Source of the DNA: Pedobacter sp. PLR
GTDB lineage: Bacteria > Bacteroidota > Bacteroidia > Sphingobacteriales > Sphingobacteriaceae
DNA length: 64,000 bases
Assembly: GCF_026239675.1 (NCBI RefSeq)
Contig: NZ_JAPIVQ010000002.1
Location: 124,001-188,000 of the forward strand
Direction: 5' to 3'
Shown: positions 25,472-35,847 of the stretch, piece after piece
Layout of the letters: every line of letters begins with the position of its first letter
Position numbering within the stretch: position 1 is the first letter of the stretch
Position numbers and translations under genes: made by a program
The notes under the pieces: generated by a model
Told to the model about the DNA's origin: nothing
Databases searched by the model: none
Seen by the model: the letters and a program-made list of their open reading frames with translations, nothing else

Positions 25472-25816
25472 TTGTATAACTTATTGATATATCTGCGATT
25501 CGGCTGGTCTTCTTTTATAGGTCAGGCGGATCGCTTTTTTATTCCCTGCCCATTCAAATACCTGACAGGACTGGATTGTCCGGGATGTGGCTTTCAAAGG
25601 TCAATGCTTGCCTTAATCAACGGGCAATGGCAGGAGAGTTTTCATCTTTATCCCCCGACAATACCACTGCTACTTACTTTCAGCATCGCTTTGCCAGCTC
25701 ATTACTTTTATAAAGGGAACTCCGATAAATTGATTAAGGTCCTCTATGTGTTCACAGGAACGATCATCCTGGTCAATTACGGTTATAAAATGTTTACAGG
25801 ACATCTTCATGCTTAG
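25472..25816 (+). CDS. DUF2752 membrane protein
   Basis: A 114-residue protein carrying the DUF2752 core IPCPFKYLTGLDCPGCGFQRSMLALINGQWQ, which has a conserved CPxCG-type motif, then two membrane helices (about 57-77 and 85-103). It begins with TTG immediately after the preceding TAA. That points to translational coupling, since no separate ribosome site exists. Function of the family is unknown. Confidence 0.82.
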   Translation: MYNLLIYLRFGWSSFIGQADRFFIPCPFKYLTGLDCPGCGFQRSMLALINGQWQESFHLYPPTIPLLLTFSIALPAHYFYKGNSDKLIKVLYVFTGTIILVNYGYKMFTGHLHA

Positions 25817-25862
25817 CTTGTTGCTATAAAACTGTGAGATCGCCTTTCCCGTATATCTAATT

Positions 25863-26552
25863 ATGAAACCCTTTCTGATATCTCTGTTATTATTGGTATT
25901 ATTGGCTTGCGAAAAAAACAATATAAAAACCATGATGCCTGCAGATACCCTGACTTATTTAGCCATTGGCGATTCTTATACGATTGGAGAGGCTCTTCCG
26001 CTGTCCGGCAGTTTTCCGCATCAGCTGAGTAAACGCTTAAATGATAAAGGGCTGGATGTGGGTAGACCAGTGATTGTTGCCAAAACAGGCTGGACAACCT
26101 CCGAACTACAGGAAGGAATAAAAGCTGCGGGAATTCAACAGCAATTTGACATCGTTACCTTGTTGATCGGGGTAAACAATCAATACCGTGGAGCGTCGAA
26201 AACCACTTACCGTGCTGAATTCAGGGATTTGCTGAAAACGGCAATCGCATTTGCCGGCGGACAAAAATCACGGGTATTTGTAGTTTCTATTCCGGATTGG
26301 GGAGCTACTCCTTTTGGCCGTCAAAGTGGCCGGGATACGGAAGATATTGCGAAAGAAATAGATGCTTTTAATATGATCAACAGAGAAGAAACACTGGCGG
26401 AAGGAGTCAGTTATACGGACATCACTCCGGCTTCGCGTCTGGCAAAATCAGACGAATCTTTAGTGGCTTCAGATGGATTACATCCTTCAGAAAAAATGTA
26501 CCTCGATTGGGCAGTTCAGTTAGAATCAAAAATTTTAAAGGGCTTAAAATAA
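25863..26552 (+). CDS. SGNH/GDSL-type esterase lipoprotein
   Basis: A lipid-anchored hydrolase of 229 residues. The signal ends in LLAC with Cys16 as the lipidated residue. Block I is GDSYTIGE with Ser38. Block III has IGVNNQYRG, with Asn as oxyanion residue. Block V is SDGLHPSEKMY with the Asp/His pair. The catalytic set is complete. Substrates in this family range from lipids to acetylated glycans, and nothing here narrows it. It is 46 bases after the DUF2752 gene. The 3' end overlaps the terminator hairpin. Confidence 0.9.
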   Translation: MKPFLISLLLLVLLACEKNNIKTMMPADTLTYLAIGDSYTIGEALPLSGSFPHQLSKRLNDKGLDVGRPVIVAKTGWTTSELQEGIKAAGIQQQFDIVTLLIGVNNQYRGASKTTYRAEFRDLLKTAIAFAGGQKSRVFVVSIPDWGATPFGRQSGRDTEDIAKEIDAFNMINREETLAEGVSYTDITPASRLAKSDESLVASDGLHPSEKMYLDWAVQLESKILKGLK

Positions 26553-26566
26553 ACTAAGCCCTTTAA
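26535..26566 (+). terminator. Terminator of the SGNH gene (may also serve sdaA)
   Basis: A perfect 12-bp stem TTAAAGGGCTTA (26535-26546) with TAAGCCCTTTAA (26555-26566), spanning the SGNH stop codon in its loop. It lies between convergent genes and could act in either direction. T-runs are weak on both sides. Confidence 0.65.
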
Positions 26567-26588
26567 TAAATATATCAGTATTGTCCGG

Positions 26589-28016
26589 TTAACATTCCGG
26601 TAAGCTGATTGGAATATTGGTGGCCAAACCACCATCTGATGTTTCTTTATATTTGGAGTTCATATCCAGTGCCGTTTCCCACATGGTATTCACTACTGCA
26701 TCTAAACTTACTTTTGCTTTATCAGGATTACTTTGCAAGGCCAGCTGACTGGCAGTAATGGCTTTAATTGCGCCCATGGTATTCCTTTCGATACATGGAA
26801 TCTGTACCAGACCTCCAATCGGATCACAAGTTAAACCTAAATGGTGCTCCATTGCGATTTCTGCCGCCATTAATACCTGACGTTGAGAACCGCCTAAACA
26901 TTCTGTTAATGCTGCTGCGGCCATTGCGGAAGAAACTCCGATTTCTGCCTGACAGCCGCCCATTGCCGCTGAGATTGTTGCTCCTTTTTTGAAAATGCTG
27001 CCTATTTCAGAAGCACAGGCAATAAACTGCACGATTTTCTCCTCGGTATAGCCATCGCAAAAGGCAATATAATATTGTAAAACTGCCGGGATTACGCCCG
27101 CAGCACCGTTGGTAGGTGCAGTCACTACACGACCAAATGAAGCATTTTCTTCATTCACCGCCAGGGCAAAACAACTCACCCAATCCAGGATATAGTTGAA
27201 GCCATTTCCACCGGCTCTGACCGCCATCAACCATCTGTCATAATTCGTATAGGCATGGTTGCCAACCAATCTCTTATTCAAAGCACAGGCCCTTCTGGCT
27301 ACGTTTAGTCCGCCGGGTAAGAAGCCCGCAGTATGACAACCCCTGTAAGTACAGTCCTTCATCACGTTGAAATGTTGCATGATGCCTTTTCTGGTTTCCG
27401 CTTCGGTACGCCAGGCCAGTTCATTCTCCATCACTACTTCCGAAACTTTCAATCCGGTAGTCAGACACCAGTGCAAAAGATCTGCGGCTTTCTCCACAGG
27501 GAAGGGAAGCTCTACCTGCTCTTTATCACTACCTGTTTCTCCTTCTTTCACCACAAAACCGCCACCTATAGAATAATAGGTTTCAGAAATGGCTTTTCCG
27601 GTGTTTAAGAAGGCTTGAAAAGTAACCGCATTGGGGTGGAAGGGAAGGCTTTCAAAGAAAAGAAAAACCAGGTCTTCCTCGTAGTTGAAAGGGATGTCCT
27701 TTTCGCCGTTTAAGTTCAATACTTTGTAAGTTTTGATTTCTTCTACGGTAGAATCAATAGAATTCACGTCAAAGGTTACCGGATCTGCGCCAATTAACCC
27801 CAAAAGGATAGCCACATCGGTACCATGACCTTTTCCGGTTTTAGCGAGGGAACCGTATAATAAGATCTTGACCTGATCTACTTGTTCCAGCAGATCTTTC
27901 TGTTTTAATAATGCAGTAAATTGTTGAGCAGCCCGCCATGGACCTAAGGTATGTGAGCTGGATGGCCCAACACCTATCTTAAAAATATCAAAAACTGAGA
28001 TCTGTTCCCTTTGCAT
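26589..28016 (-). CDS. sdaA: L-serine ammonia-lyase (iron-sulfur L-serine dehydratase)
   Basis: Converts L-serine to pyruvate and ammonia using a [4Fe-4S] cluster. It is the fused single-chain form: beta-type domain (about 1-160, with [14 protein letters not shown]) and alpha-type catalytic domain. Cys355 (GGCQAEIG), Cys397 (TCDPIGG) and Cys408 (IPCIERN) are the expected cluster ligands. The last residue, Cys475, equals the C-terminal cysteine that caps the fourth iron in the Legionella enzyme. [17 protein letters not shown] residues ([14 protein letters not shown]) bind substrate. The length of 475 is normal. It is monocistronic. Confidence 0.96.
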   Translation of the reverse strand: MQREQISVFDIFKIGVGPSSSHTLGPWRAAQQFTALLKQKDLLEQVDQVKILLYGSLAKTGKGHGTDVAILLGLIGADPVTFDVNSIDSTVEEIKTYKVLNLNGEKDIPFNYEEDLVFLFFESLPFHPNAVTFQAFLNTGKAISETYYSIGGGFVVKEGETGSDKEQVELPFPVEKAADLLHWCLTTGLKVSEVVMENELAWRTEAETRKGIMQHFNVMKDCTYRGCHTAGFLPGGLNVARRACALNKRLVGNHAYTNYDRWLMAVRAGGNGFNYILDWVSCFALAVNEENASFGRVVTAPTNGAAGVIPAVLQYYIAFCDGYTEEKIVQFIACASEIGSIFKKGATISAAMGGCQAEIGVSSAMAAAALTECLGGSQRQVLMAAEIAMEHHLGLTCDPIGGLVQIPCIERNTMGAIKAITASQLALQSNPDKAKVSLDAVVNTMWETALDMNSKYKETSDGGLATNIPISLPEC

Positions 28017-28116
28017 AATACAAAGCTAAGATAGTTAAGTGACATTTTAGGCTACTAATTGGATGGTTTAAGTGATAAATGCTGCTTTGGAATGATTTTG
28101 TGACCCTTTAAGGACC

Positions 28117-28773
28117 TTAAAAATCAAAGGCAATGATCTTTTTGTCCTGGAGCATGCGGTCTACAAATCGCTTGTGATTTTTGGGACTTCCGATGGCCAC
28201 CCAGGTCCCACTGATGGTGCCGTTGGCCAGTTCCTGTTTCCCCCTGGTTAGCCTTAATCCCGAACCTTTAAGGTCTTCTTCGTATTTCTCGAGGCTCTCA
28301 TCTTCATATTTCTTGACGATGCGGTACACTCGTTTGGTGAATCGTTGTTCTACCATTTCCTCCAGAAAAGGAAAGACCAGTAATGCGGCAAGAACGATTA
28401 AAGTTACGCCGGTCGCCTGTTCATAATAGCCGGCACCGGTGGCCATACCAATTGCGGCAACAATCCAGATCACACAGGCTGTAGTCAGCCCTTTTACCTG
28501 GTTCTCTTCTTTAAAGATGACCCCTGCTCCGAGAAAACCAATTCCTGTGACAATATTTGAAGCGATCCGGTCATGGCTGGTCATCCCGATTTTTATCGAT
28601 AGAATGGTGAAAAGGGTAGAACCCAATCCGATCATGATCATCGTTTTCAATCCGGCTTGCTTGCTTCTGAGCTCCCTTTCCGCGCCAATCAGGCCGCACA
28701 AAAGCGTGGCGAGTAAAAACTTGTTGACTTCTGCCTGCGTCAGGAAGTGGTTGCTTTCTAAAATGTTGTCCAT
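28117..28773 (-). CDS. MgtC/SapB family membrane protein
   Basis: A 218-residue inner-membrane protein with helices at about 15-32, 40-58, 70-85, 95-112 and 118-135, in a region with LCGLIGAERELRSKQAGLKTMIMIGLGSTLFTI and NIVTGIGFLGAGVIFKEE, which are hallmark MgtC motifs. The C-terminal soluble part (about 140-218) is ACT-like. MgtC proteins of pathogens modulate F-type ATPase and magnesium homeostasis. In free-living bacteria the role is uncertain. It is 52 bases downstream of porP on the same strand, probably with its own transcript. Confidence 0.93.
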   Translation of the reverse strand: MDNILESNHFLTQAEVNKFLLATLLCGLIGAERELRSKQAGLKTMIMIGLGSTLFTILSIKIGMTSHDRIASNIVTGIGFLGAGVIFKEENQVKGLTTACVIWIVAAIGMATGAGYYEQATGVTLIVLAALLVFPFLEEMVEQRFTKRVYRIVKKYEDESLEKYEEDLKGSGLRLTRGKQELANGTISGTWVAIGSPKNHKRFVDRMLQDKKIIAFDF

Positions 28774-28825
28774 AGCTTATTTCTCAGCTAAAGGTAACAA
28801 AGATTTGCCTGAAAGTAGATGCCGG

Positions 28826-29854
28826 TTAGTAGAAGTCATAACAGCGTAGCCCATTAAATTTATTATAGCTGGAGCTATTTGGGAAATATTTCTCATAACC
28901 AATACTTGCCTCCGTTGTTCCGCTGGTATTGGTGTAATTGATGCCGGAAGTGGTGGCGTCATGACTGATCCCTAATCTTAATTTTTCGCCATTGCGATTG
29001 CCTTTAAACAGGTCGAATATGAGCGAGAATACAACCGCATCCGGACCGCTCTGTGAGTTGTTGCGGTACCAGAGCCCGGTACTTACACTTTTGTATTTAA
29101 ACTGTGCACCCAGGCTTAGTGAGCTTGATTTTTCCTGTTTGTAATAAACAACCGAAGGAATGATATAGGGGCCTTCATCATCACCGTAACCACTATATGG
29201 GTTTAAAGAAAGGCGGTAACTGGCATTAGCGCTAAAACGCATTGGTAGCTTGGCGACTGTTCCCGTAAAGGATTCGTCGGGCTGATTGAGGTGATGAACA
29301 CCTAGTCCAATCATAAAATTATGGACGATAATATTTGTACCTGCTGCGGCATCAAAGAAGATTTTATTGTCGATTTGCGGTGGTTGCGCAGAAGAAACAC
29401 TTCCGGGAATGTAACCTAATCTACGGTCGATCTGATCAGAGAATACCAGTTTATCCCAGTTGATCTGGCGATTGGTGAAACCGGCCTGTATCCCAAAGGA
29501 AACTAGAAAATCATCACTACCTACACTGTAGGCATAAGTCATGGCTGCGTTGTTTTTAACCAGAAATGCAGTTCCTTCGCTGCTGCGGTTAAAAATCAGA
29601 CCTACACCACCTGCAAAACTTGGGATGTTTAAATCTGCGGAGGCCGAGATATAAGATAAATCGCCACTAAGTCCCGACCATTGATTTCTATAGATCATGT
29701 TCACGCGGATATCTCCTTCAAATTGTCCTGTTAAAGCGGGGTTTAGATATATTGGCGCATTAAAAAACTGAGAATAAATATGGTCTTGTGCCTGAACGTA
29801 TAAGCTGGCCCCCATCATCAGGATGATCATTGTCAATTGCTGTCCTCTTTTCAT
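28826..29854 (-). CDS. PorP/SprF family type IX secretion outer-membrane protein
   Basis: An outer-membrane beta-barrel of the PorP/SprF family, which helps a partner adhesin reach or attach to the surface through the type IX secretion system. I use the ATG at 29854 (MKRGQQLTM..., 342 residues), because the longer frame overlaps the upstream gene. A signal peptide (1-22, ending VQAQ) is followed by DHIYSQFFNAPIYLNPALTGQFEG, the family's N-terminal hallmark, and repeated amphipathic strands to the end. It starts two bases after the stop of the giant PKD gene, the standard SprB/SprF-like arrangement. Confidence 0.92.
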   Translation of the reverse strand: MKRGQQLTMIILMMGASLYVQAQDHIYSQFFNAPIYLNPALTGQFEGDIRVNMIYRNQWSGLSGDLSYISASADLNIPSFAGGVGLIFNRSSEGTAFLVKNNAAMTYAYSVGSDDFLVSFGIQAGFTNRQINWDKLVFSDQIDRRLGYIPGSVSSAQPPQIDNKIFFDAAAGTNIIVHNFMIGLGVHHLNQPDESFTGTVAKLPMRFSANASYRLSLNPYSGYGDDEGPYIIPSVVYYKQEKSSSLSLGAQFKYKSVSTGLWYRNNSQSGPDAVVFSLIFDLFKGNRNGEKLRLGISHDATTSGINYTNTSGTTEASIGYEKYFPNSSSYNKFNGLRCYDFY

Positions 29855-29856
29855 GG

Positions 29857-32800
29857 CTATCTGATTAAATGTATTGCACCTGTACGTTTTGGGGCAGACT
29901 TGTCGTAAGTCATGCCTTTCCATTCCGTTCCATTGATCATTTTTACGTCTATTTTCCAATAGTAAACGCCTTGTGGCGCAGGACTGCCTTTATAATTGCC
30001 ATCCCAACCTTCTGCGGGTCTGCCTTCGTCTAATTTGGTGGTTTCCCACACGAGCTCAGCCCATTTGTTGAAAACACTGAATTTCCAGGTGGCAATTCCC
30101 GATCCTTTGGCGCTAAAGGTTCTCAATTCCGGATACTCACTACCGGGAATGAAGGAGTTCGGTACAAACAGATAGCCCGGAACGCCTTTTATCGTAACAT
30201 GTTTAAAGGTGCTGGTGAAACAACCTTGTTGATTGAAGGTAGTTAAGGTTACTTTATAAGTTCCTGTATCTGGATAAGTATGGATCGGATGTTGTTTCTC
30301 AGAGGTCGTTCCATCTCCAAAGTCCCATGCCCAGGTGGTCGGGCCATTGGTACTCTCATCTTCAAATTTGAAGGTATAATCAGGGATGCTGATGAGGGTA
30401 GAAGGGTTCACAAAGAAGGCCGCTACGGGAGGCGGAACAATATGGATGTATTGATTCCTGCTGACAGCGATGCTGCAACCTAGTGTGTTGGTTGCGGTCA
30501 GGGTGACGGTATAATATTCCTTGTCTCCATTGTAAACATGTCTAGGTTCAAATTCGTTGGAAGTAGTTCCGTCGCCGAAGTCCCATACATAGCTGAAGCC
30601 ATCCTGAGTAGTATTTTTAAATTGGACGGCAAGTCCGGCACAACCCAGAGTGATGTCTGCGTTGAAAGCGGCAAGAGGCTGTTCCAATACTTCCACTTCT
30701 TCTGTTTCGATAATTTCTGAGCAATTGTTAAAGGCGGTCATGGTGATGGTATACTTACCTGGTTTGGTAAATATGTGTTGCACCCTTCCTGGTGCCGTGG
30801 TATTCATGGTTCCGCCGTCTCCGAAGTCGAATGTGAAATGCGTTGCCCCGATAGAGTTATTGTCGAAATTTACGGTTAATGGTGCACATCCTTTTTTCTC
30901 ATTGGCATCAACCACCAGTTCAGGGGTGATGTTTTGTGGAGAAACCTGAATGTTATACCTTTTGATATCGGTTCCACAATCATTTACTGCTGTCATGGTC
31001 GCAACAAAAGTTGTGGTAACTGTAGTATTGTAGGTATGGCTTATCGGTTGGAGCTTATTTGTTGTGGTAATTGTAGGACTTCCATCACCAAAATCATAAG
31101 TATAAGTGTTCGTTCCTCCCGGAGAGGTATTGCTGAAATTAACCAACATCGGCGAACATCCTACCGTTTTACTTGGAGAGAATACAGCAATCGGTACAGC
31201 TTTAACCAGGAGGGTAGAGGTAACTGTGTTGCTACCGCATGGTGTAGTAGAAGTTAGACTGATGGTATAGGTCAGGTCTCTCCCTGCCGGATCTGGATTA
31301 AAATTAACGGGTGCAGGGTTTGCCTGGGTAGAGGTTTGTCCGTTTCCAAAATCCCATAAGAAGGTAGCTCCAGCACTTAGCAAGGAAGTATTGACAAATC
31401 TTACCCCCGCTGGTCCACAAATCTCGGTATCACTCTGGGTAAACGAAGCAGGAACCGCTGGTCTGGTATTGAAAACCAGGATATACTCTTTGGTATTACA
31501 ACCTACCTTAGGTGTTACCACTAGTTTGATGGTGATGGGCTGTCCATTTTCGGTGATAGTATAGTCACTGAAAATTGGACCTGTATTATGGAGTACATCA
31601 TTGATATACCAGGTATAGATGTCATTGATCAATGGGTGTTCTGCTGCCCTTACATTAGCTGAGTTAATCAGGAAAGGTGCGCAGCCAGTCTGATTAGTAG
31701 CAGTAAAAAAGGCAATTGGATCTGGTCTAACGGTAATCGTAACCGGAATGCTGATGCTTCGTTGAGCACCATTGCAGATCGTTGTATACGCGATTCGGCG
31801 GTAGGCAGTAGTAGTGGTTAATCTTGGTGCCTGGTAATCCGGACCAGAAGAATTTAGGTTTGCCCATGTGGCTCCTCCATCTGTACTAGACTCCCAGATG
31901 TAAAAGAAATTGCCATCGGATCCTACAGGAGTTGTTCCTGTAATGACAGCAGGAGCAACGTCATTACAAATGCTCTGGTCCGCAGAAATTACATTATTAG
32001 TGATTGGCGGCTGAACAATAATATCAGTTTCGTTACTGGTTTTCGTACAGGAACCGCTATTCACAATTCTTCTGAAACTGATGCTTTCTCTGAGCGTTAT
32101 ATCAAGGTTTGGACCAGTTTCATTAGGAATTACTGTCCAGGAACCCGTAGGTGTTTTACTTTCCCAGATATAGGTATAAACGCCGTTGCCACCAGTGGGC
32201 GCAATTCCAGTGATGTGTATGGTCTGATCATAGCAAATAACAGGACGTGGGTTGCTGATACTTTGGTCAATTGGTTCCAGACTTTTGATGATGACGAAAT
32301 CTTCTGTTGGACCACAGGGTGCATTACCGGTGATAATCCATTTAAATTCATAAGTTCCACCAATTTGAAGATTTGTTACCTTGGTTTCTGGATCTGTAAG
32401 GCTTACAATAGTTGGTGCTGCAGGACCGCTAACATATTCCCAACGACCGGATTCTCCGGCAGCAGGTGCATTTGCGCTCAGGTCGGCCGATACCACTTCA
32501 CATAATTCCTGATCCGGGCCGGCATTAGCCAGACTGGTTGGCGGTGCAACATTAATCGTGATAGTATTGGTGCTTGCCTCCGGGCAACTTCCGTTTTTAA
32601 CCACTGCATAATATTGAGTAGCTGTGGTCAGGTTATTATAAGTTAAAGTACCAGTAGTATTGTTTCCGGCAGCAGTCTGCCAGGTTAAACCATTGTCAAT
32701 AGAGCTTTTCCACTCGACAACAGAACCTCTATTTCCAGTCAGGTTAATTTGACCGGTATTGGTTCCTGAACAAACAGTAGTTCCGCCATTGACAGTCCCT

Positions 32801-35800
32801 CCATTAATAATTCCTGCAACTGTTGGCTCATTCACATGGATGCTTACCTCGTCTGACGTAGGATCGCATACGCCTGATCCTGTGATGGTCCATTTGAATA
32901 CATAGGTTCCTCCAGCAACTAATCCCTGTGCAGTAGTAGTTGGAGAATGCTCATCTATATCTATAAAAGTTATGGCATTGGGACCTGAGCTGAGTGTCCA
33001 GGTGCCTGTTTCTCCTGTTTTAACGGGATTCCCTGCCAACGTATAGACGTTGGTTGCACAAATTTCTTCATCTAGACCTGCTTTTGCGTCTGTTATGGCA
33101 GGATCTACTTTAATAGTAATAGAGAATACTACACCAGGGCAATCATTATAGACTGGGGTGATGTCATAGGTAACTGTACCTTGTGTGGGTCCAGTATTGA
33201 TCAACACATCATTTATTGAGGTGCTTGCTGCAGCGATCAGCTGCGGGTTCTGGCCTGTTATTCCGCCGGTAGCACTACTTATCCAGGTATATTTTGTGTT
33301 TAGTAAAGTTGGGGTTAAGCTGATTCCGGATGGCTTACCACTACAAATGGTAGCTTCGGCAGCTGTCGCAATTGCAGATGGTTTAGGGTATATGGTAACT
33401 GTAAAGGTGAATGGAATACCATCGCAGTTGTTTGCCATTGGGGTGATTTCATAAACAACTACCGCATTCACTGTCGGGCTTATATTTAACAGGGTTTCAT
33501 TTATAATGCCTGTACCTGTACTAGTGCTGAAACCTGTCGCATTCCCATCCAAATTACGGGCAGTCCATTTGAAGGTGCTCAATGGAAGACTACCACTTGA
33601 TGAAGGGTCGTAACTGGCTGATGTTCCCGAACAAATTTCCTGCGCCGCATTTCTACCCGAGTTCTTAGGGGAAATTAAAATAGTGACTGTTCCCGGGACG
33701 AACTTACACTCTCCTTCAATACCTGTGTTAACCATTAAGGTGATAGTTGCGCTACCTGCGTCACGTTCAGCAGGGGATGGCGTAAATGTTGGGGTTAAGG
33801 TATTGGTATTCGTAAATGTTCCACCTGCTGTGCTGCTCCACATATAAGAACTGAAACTGCCATTGGTTATCCTGGCATTTAATGTGACAGAAGCATCATA
33901 GCAGATCTGAGGAACCAAGTCAATTTCAGGAACAGGAGCCGCAGAAATCTTGATTTCCTGGCTATCCGAGAAAGTACCACAGTTGTTAGTATGAGTTAGT
34001 TTGACAGTATAGATTTTGAATTCGGAAAAGTTAATTGTTGGATATTGGGAGTTTGGCGTTGAAGAACCAACAAAGGAATAAGCGCCACCACTTACCTCCC
34101 AGAAGTAGGTGGCAGGTAGTATTTCTTGTGTACCACTGACGATCGTTTTTGTTATGCCATCGGATGCATCGAAGGTTAAAGGTCCAGTTTTACAAATTGT
34201 CACTGGCCCAGACATATCAGCAAAGGGAGGTGCGTTTACAACGACTCTTTGTGGGAGACTGATTGCTGCACAAGCACCTGATTCTGCCTTTAATGTGATG
34301 TTATATATTCCTGGTATGGTAAACGTAAATTGAGGAGCATTGGCGTTAACATTGTATGTAACTCCGGTTGATGGACTCACATTCCATGTATAGGTTACGT
34401 TTGGGATACAAATGTTATCAAAAATGGAATTGTTAGTGGGTGTAATTGTTCCAGAGCTGAGGCAAATAGTTGTAGCCGGTAAAGTGAAAATCGGTGTTGG
34501 TTTCTTTTGAATACAAATTGGTAAAGAAAAATCGTCTGCTACACAACCGCCACCGAGTGTGTTGGAGGTTAGCTTAACAACATGAGGGCCGTTTGTCGTA
34601 AAAGTATGTTTGAAATCGAAGGATCTTGGTTTATTTGATGCAATAGCTACGCCATCAACCCACCAGGTGTATGACATATTATTTGGGCTACAGCCTGCGG
34701 AGCTGATATTTCCTTGTTCTCCTGCGGTTGACGAATTTCGAAAGAGGACTTCGTCATCTAAACAGGCAATGGTCGGTGCGATAAATTCATTTTTCGGTCT
34801 GGTGACTACCCTTGCCGGTGTAGAAAGAGGTGCTCCGGTTTTGGCACAAAATGGACTTATCAGTCCAACATTTACTGCAAAAGCATTGTATATAATTTGG
34901 GTACCTGAGGTATATTGTAAACCACAGGAAGATTTGCTAAAAGAGTGACTTACCTTATTCCCGTTTTTTACAATATCACAGTACGTAAAGTCATTAATGT
35001 TTCCATCTCCCCAATCTATCTGGTAAATATTTCCTGGAAAGTTTAAGCCAATGCCATTCTCAGCAATCGAAGTTGTCACCCTGTATTCAAACGTCCCGGT
35101 AGGAAAGCAAACGGTATTTCCACTGGTTGTTGTAAATGCAGTAACTGCAAGGTTATTTACTAAAAAATAGGCTTTTGTTCCGATGGTTCCATCAGTCATT
35201 ATAGCCTTCACATACATCGTATAATGTGCAAGTTTTGCATCAAAGATTTGAGTTCCGTCGTCGCCTTTTGAGCTGAATGTTAATTGTTCGGTTGTGGGAG
35301 GGGTAGCTAGCTCATTTGTAATACTAACAGTTGCATTTGCAGCCGTAGACTCGTTGTTAAAACTATATGTAGTAAGAGGATTTCTCTCATCGGTATTACA
35401 GGATCCAAAAGCAGTAGGATTTGTCCCAATAGTGGATAAAGAGGTTAGTTTTGCCTCTACAGCAGGTTTTCCAGTTACTATAGTGATCGGTATTGTTGGA
35501 CCGGTAAATGTTCCGAGACTGGTTGATTTAATTCTCAATTGATAATTTGTCCCCGCTGGCGTTAGGTAAGGGATGGTCCCATTTACAAACGTAGAATAAA
35601 ACCCTTTATATGTTCCGATTGGAGTAGGGGAAACAAAATTACCATTAGCATCCGAGAGGTACAGTTCAAAATCATTGTTGGTCCTGATGCAATTGGGACT
35701 AGCAGAGTCTATTTTGAAAGTTGCCGCTATACTGGATCCCGGAGTATACGGCCCCGGATCGACTATTACTGTCGTGATTTGTGAATAAGAATTCAAGAGC

Positions 35801-35847
35801 GTAGTAAAGAATACTACAAGCGTTAAAAATAGCGAACGTTTTGCCAT
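29857..35847 (-). CDS. Giant PKD-repeat surface protein with T9SS type B sorting domain
   Basis: A 1996-residue adhesin-like protein with a signal peptide (1-22). The N-terminal 1100 residues hold many Ig/PKD-like beta domains. Two near-identical-length units around 1190-1370 have IWES and GGATW or TGSW patterns. About six PKD domains follow (about 1390-1885), each with WDFGDG, YDFGDG or FDFGDG. Residues 1891-1996 are a gliding-motility-associated C-terminal (CHU_C) sorting domain with VPNSFIP, FNKWAELVWE, GWDGNYKG, PQGVYYWKI and IHLIR. Paired with the PorP gene two bases downstream. Probable role is surface adhesion or polymer binding. The start codon lies inside a palindrome. Confidence 0.93.
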   Translation of the reverse strand: MAKRSLFLTLVVFFTTLLNSYSQITTVIVDPGPYTPGSSIAATFKIDSASPNCIRTNNDFELYLSDANGNFVSPTPIGTYKGFYSTFVNGTIPYLTPAGTNYQLRIKSTSLGTFTGPTIPITIVTGKPAVEAKLTSLSTIGTNPTAFGSCNTDERNPLTTYSFNNESTAANATVSITNELATPPTTEQLTFSSKGDDGTQIFDAKLAHYTMYVKAIMTDGTIGTKAYFLVNNLAVTAFTTTSGNTVCFPTGTFEYRVTTSIAENGIGLNFPGNIYQIDWGDGNINDFTYCDIVKNGNKVSHSFSKSSCGLQYTSGTQIIYNAFAVNVGLISPFCAKTGAPLSTPARVVTRPKNEFIAPTIACLDDEVLFRNSSTAGEQGNISSAGCSPNNMSYTWWVDGVAIASNKPRSFDFKHTFTTNGPHVVKLTSNTLGGGCVADDFSLPICIQKKPTPIFTLPATTICLSSGTITPTNNSIFDNICIPNVTYTWNVSPSTGVTYNVNANAPQFTFTIPGIYNITLKAESGACAAISLPQRVVVNAPPFADMSGPVTICKTGPLTFDASDGITKTIVSGTQEILPATYFWEVSGGAYSFVGSSTPNSQYPTINFSEFKIYTVKLTHTNNCGTFSDSQEIKISAAPVPEIDLVPQICYDASVTLNARITNGSFSSYMWSSTAGGTFTNTNTLTPTFTPSPAERDAGSATITLMVNTGIEGECKFVPGTVTILISPKNSGRNAAQEICSGTSASYDPSSSGSLPLSTFKWTARNLDGNATGFSTSTGTGIINETLLNISPTVNAVVVYEITPMANNCDGIPFTFTVTIYPKPSAIATAAEATICSGKPSGISLTPTLLNTKYTWISSATGGITGQNPQLIAAASTSINDVLINTGPTQGTVTYDITPVYNDCPGVVFSITIKVDPAITDAKAGLDEEICATNVYTLAGNPVKTGETGTWTLSSGPNAITFIDIDEHSPTTTAQGLVAGGTYVFKWTITGSGVCDPTSDEVSIHVNEPTVAGIINGGTVNGGTTVCSGTNTGQINLTGNRGSVVEWKSSIDNGLTWQTAAGNNTTGTLTYNNLTTATQYYAVVKNGSCPEASTNTITINVAPPTSLANAGPDQELCEVVSADLSANAPAAGESGRWEYVSGPAAPTIVSLTDPETKVTNLQIGGTYEFKWIITGNAPCGPTEDFVIIKSLEPIDQSISNPRPVICYDQTIHITGIAPTGGNGVYTYIWESKTPTGSWTVIPNETGPNLDITLRESISFRRIVNSGSCTKTSNETDIIVQPPITNNVISADQSICNDVAPAVITGTTPVGSDGNFFYIWESSTDGGATWANLNSSGPDYQAPRLTTTTAYRRIAYTTICNGAQRSISIPVTITVRPDPIAFFTATNQTGCAPFLINSANVRAAEHPLINDIYTWYINDVLHNTGPIFSDYTITENGQPITIKLVVTPKVGCNTKEYILVFNTRPAVPASFTQSDTEICGPAGVRFVNTSLLSAGATFLWDFGNGQTSTQANPAPVNFNPDPAGRDLTYTISLTSTTPCGSNTVTSTLLVKAVPIAVFSPSKTVGCSPMLVNFSNTSPGGTNTYTYDFGDGSPTITTTNKLQPISHTYNTTVTTTFVATMTAVNDCGTDIKRYNIQVSPQNITPELVVDANEKKGCAPLTVNFDNNSIGATHFTFDFGDGGTMNTTAPGRVQHIFTKPGKYTITMTAFNNCSEIIETEEVEVLEQPLAAFNADITLGCAGLAVQFKNTTQDGFSYVWDFGDGTTSNEFEPRHVYNGDKEYYTVTLTATNTLGCSIAVSRNQYIHIVPPPVAAFFVNPSTLISIPDYTFKFEDESTNGPTTWAWDFGDGTTSEKQHPIHTYPDTGTYKVTLTTFNQQGCFTSTFKHVTIKGVPGYLFVPNSFIPGSEYPELRTFSAKGSGIATWKFSVFNKWAELVWETTKLDEGRPAEGWDGNYKGSPAPQGVYYWKIDVKMINGTEWKGMTYDKSAPKRTGAIHLIR

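Noticed and set aside
30538..31257. Repeated segments in the PKD gene as a possible CRISPR or tandem DNA array
   Set aside because: The repeats are protein domains with diverged DNA and no spacer-repeat periodicity.
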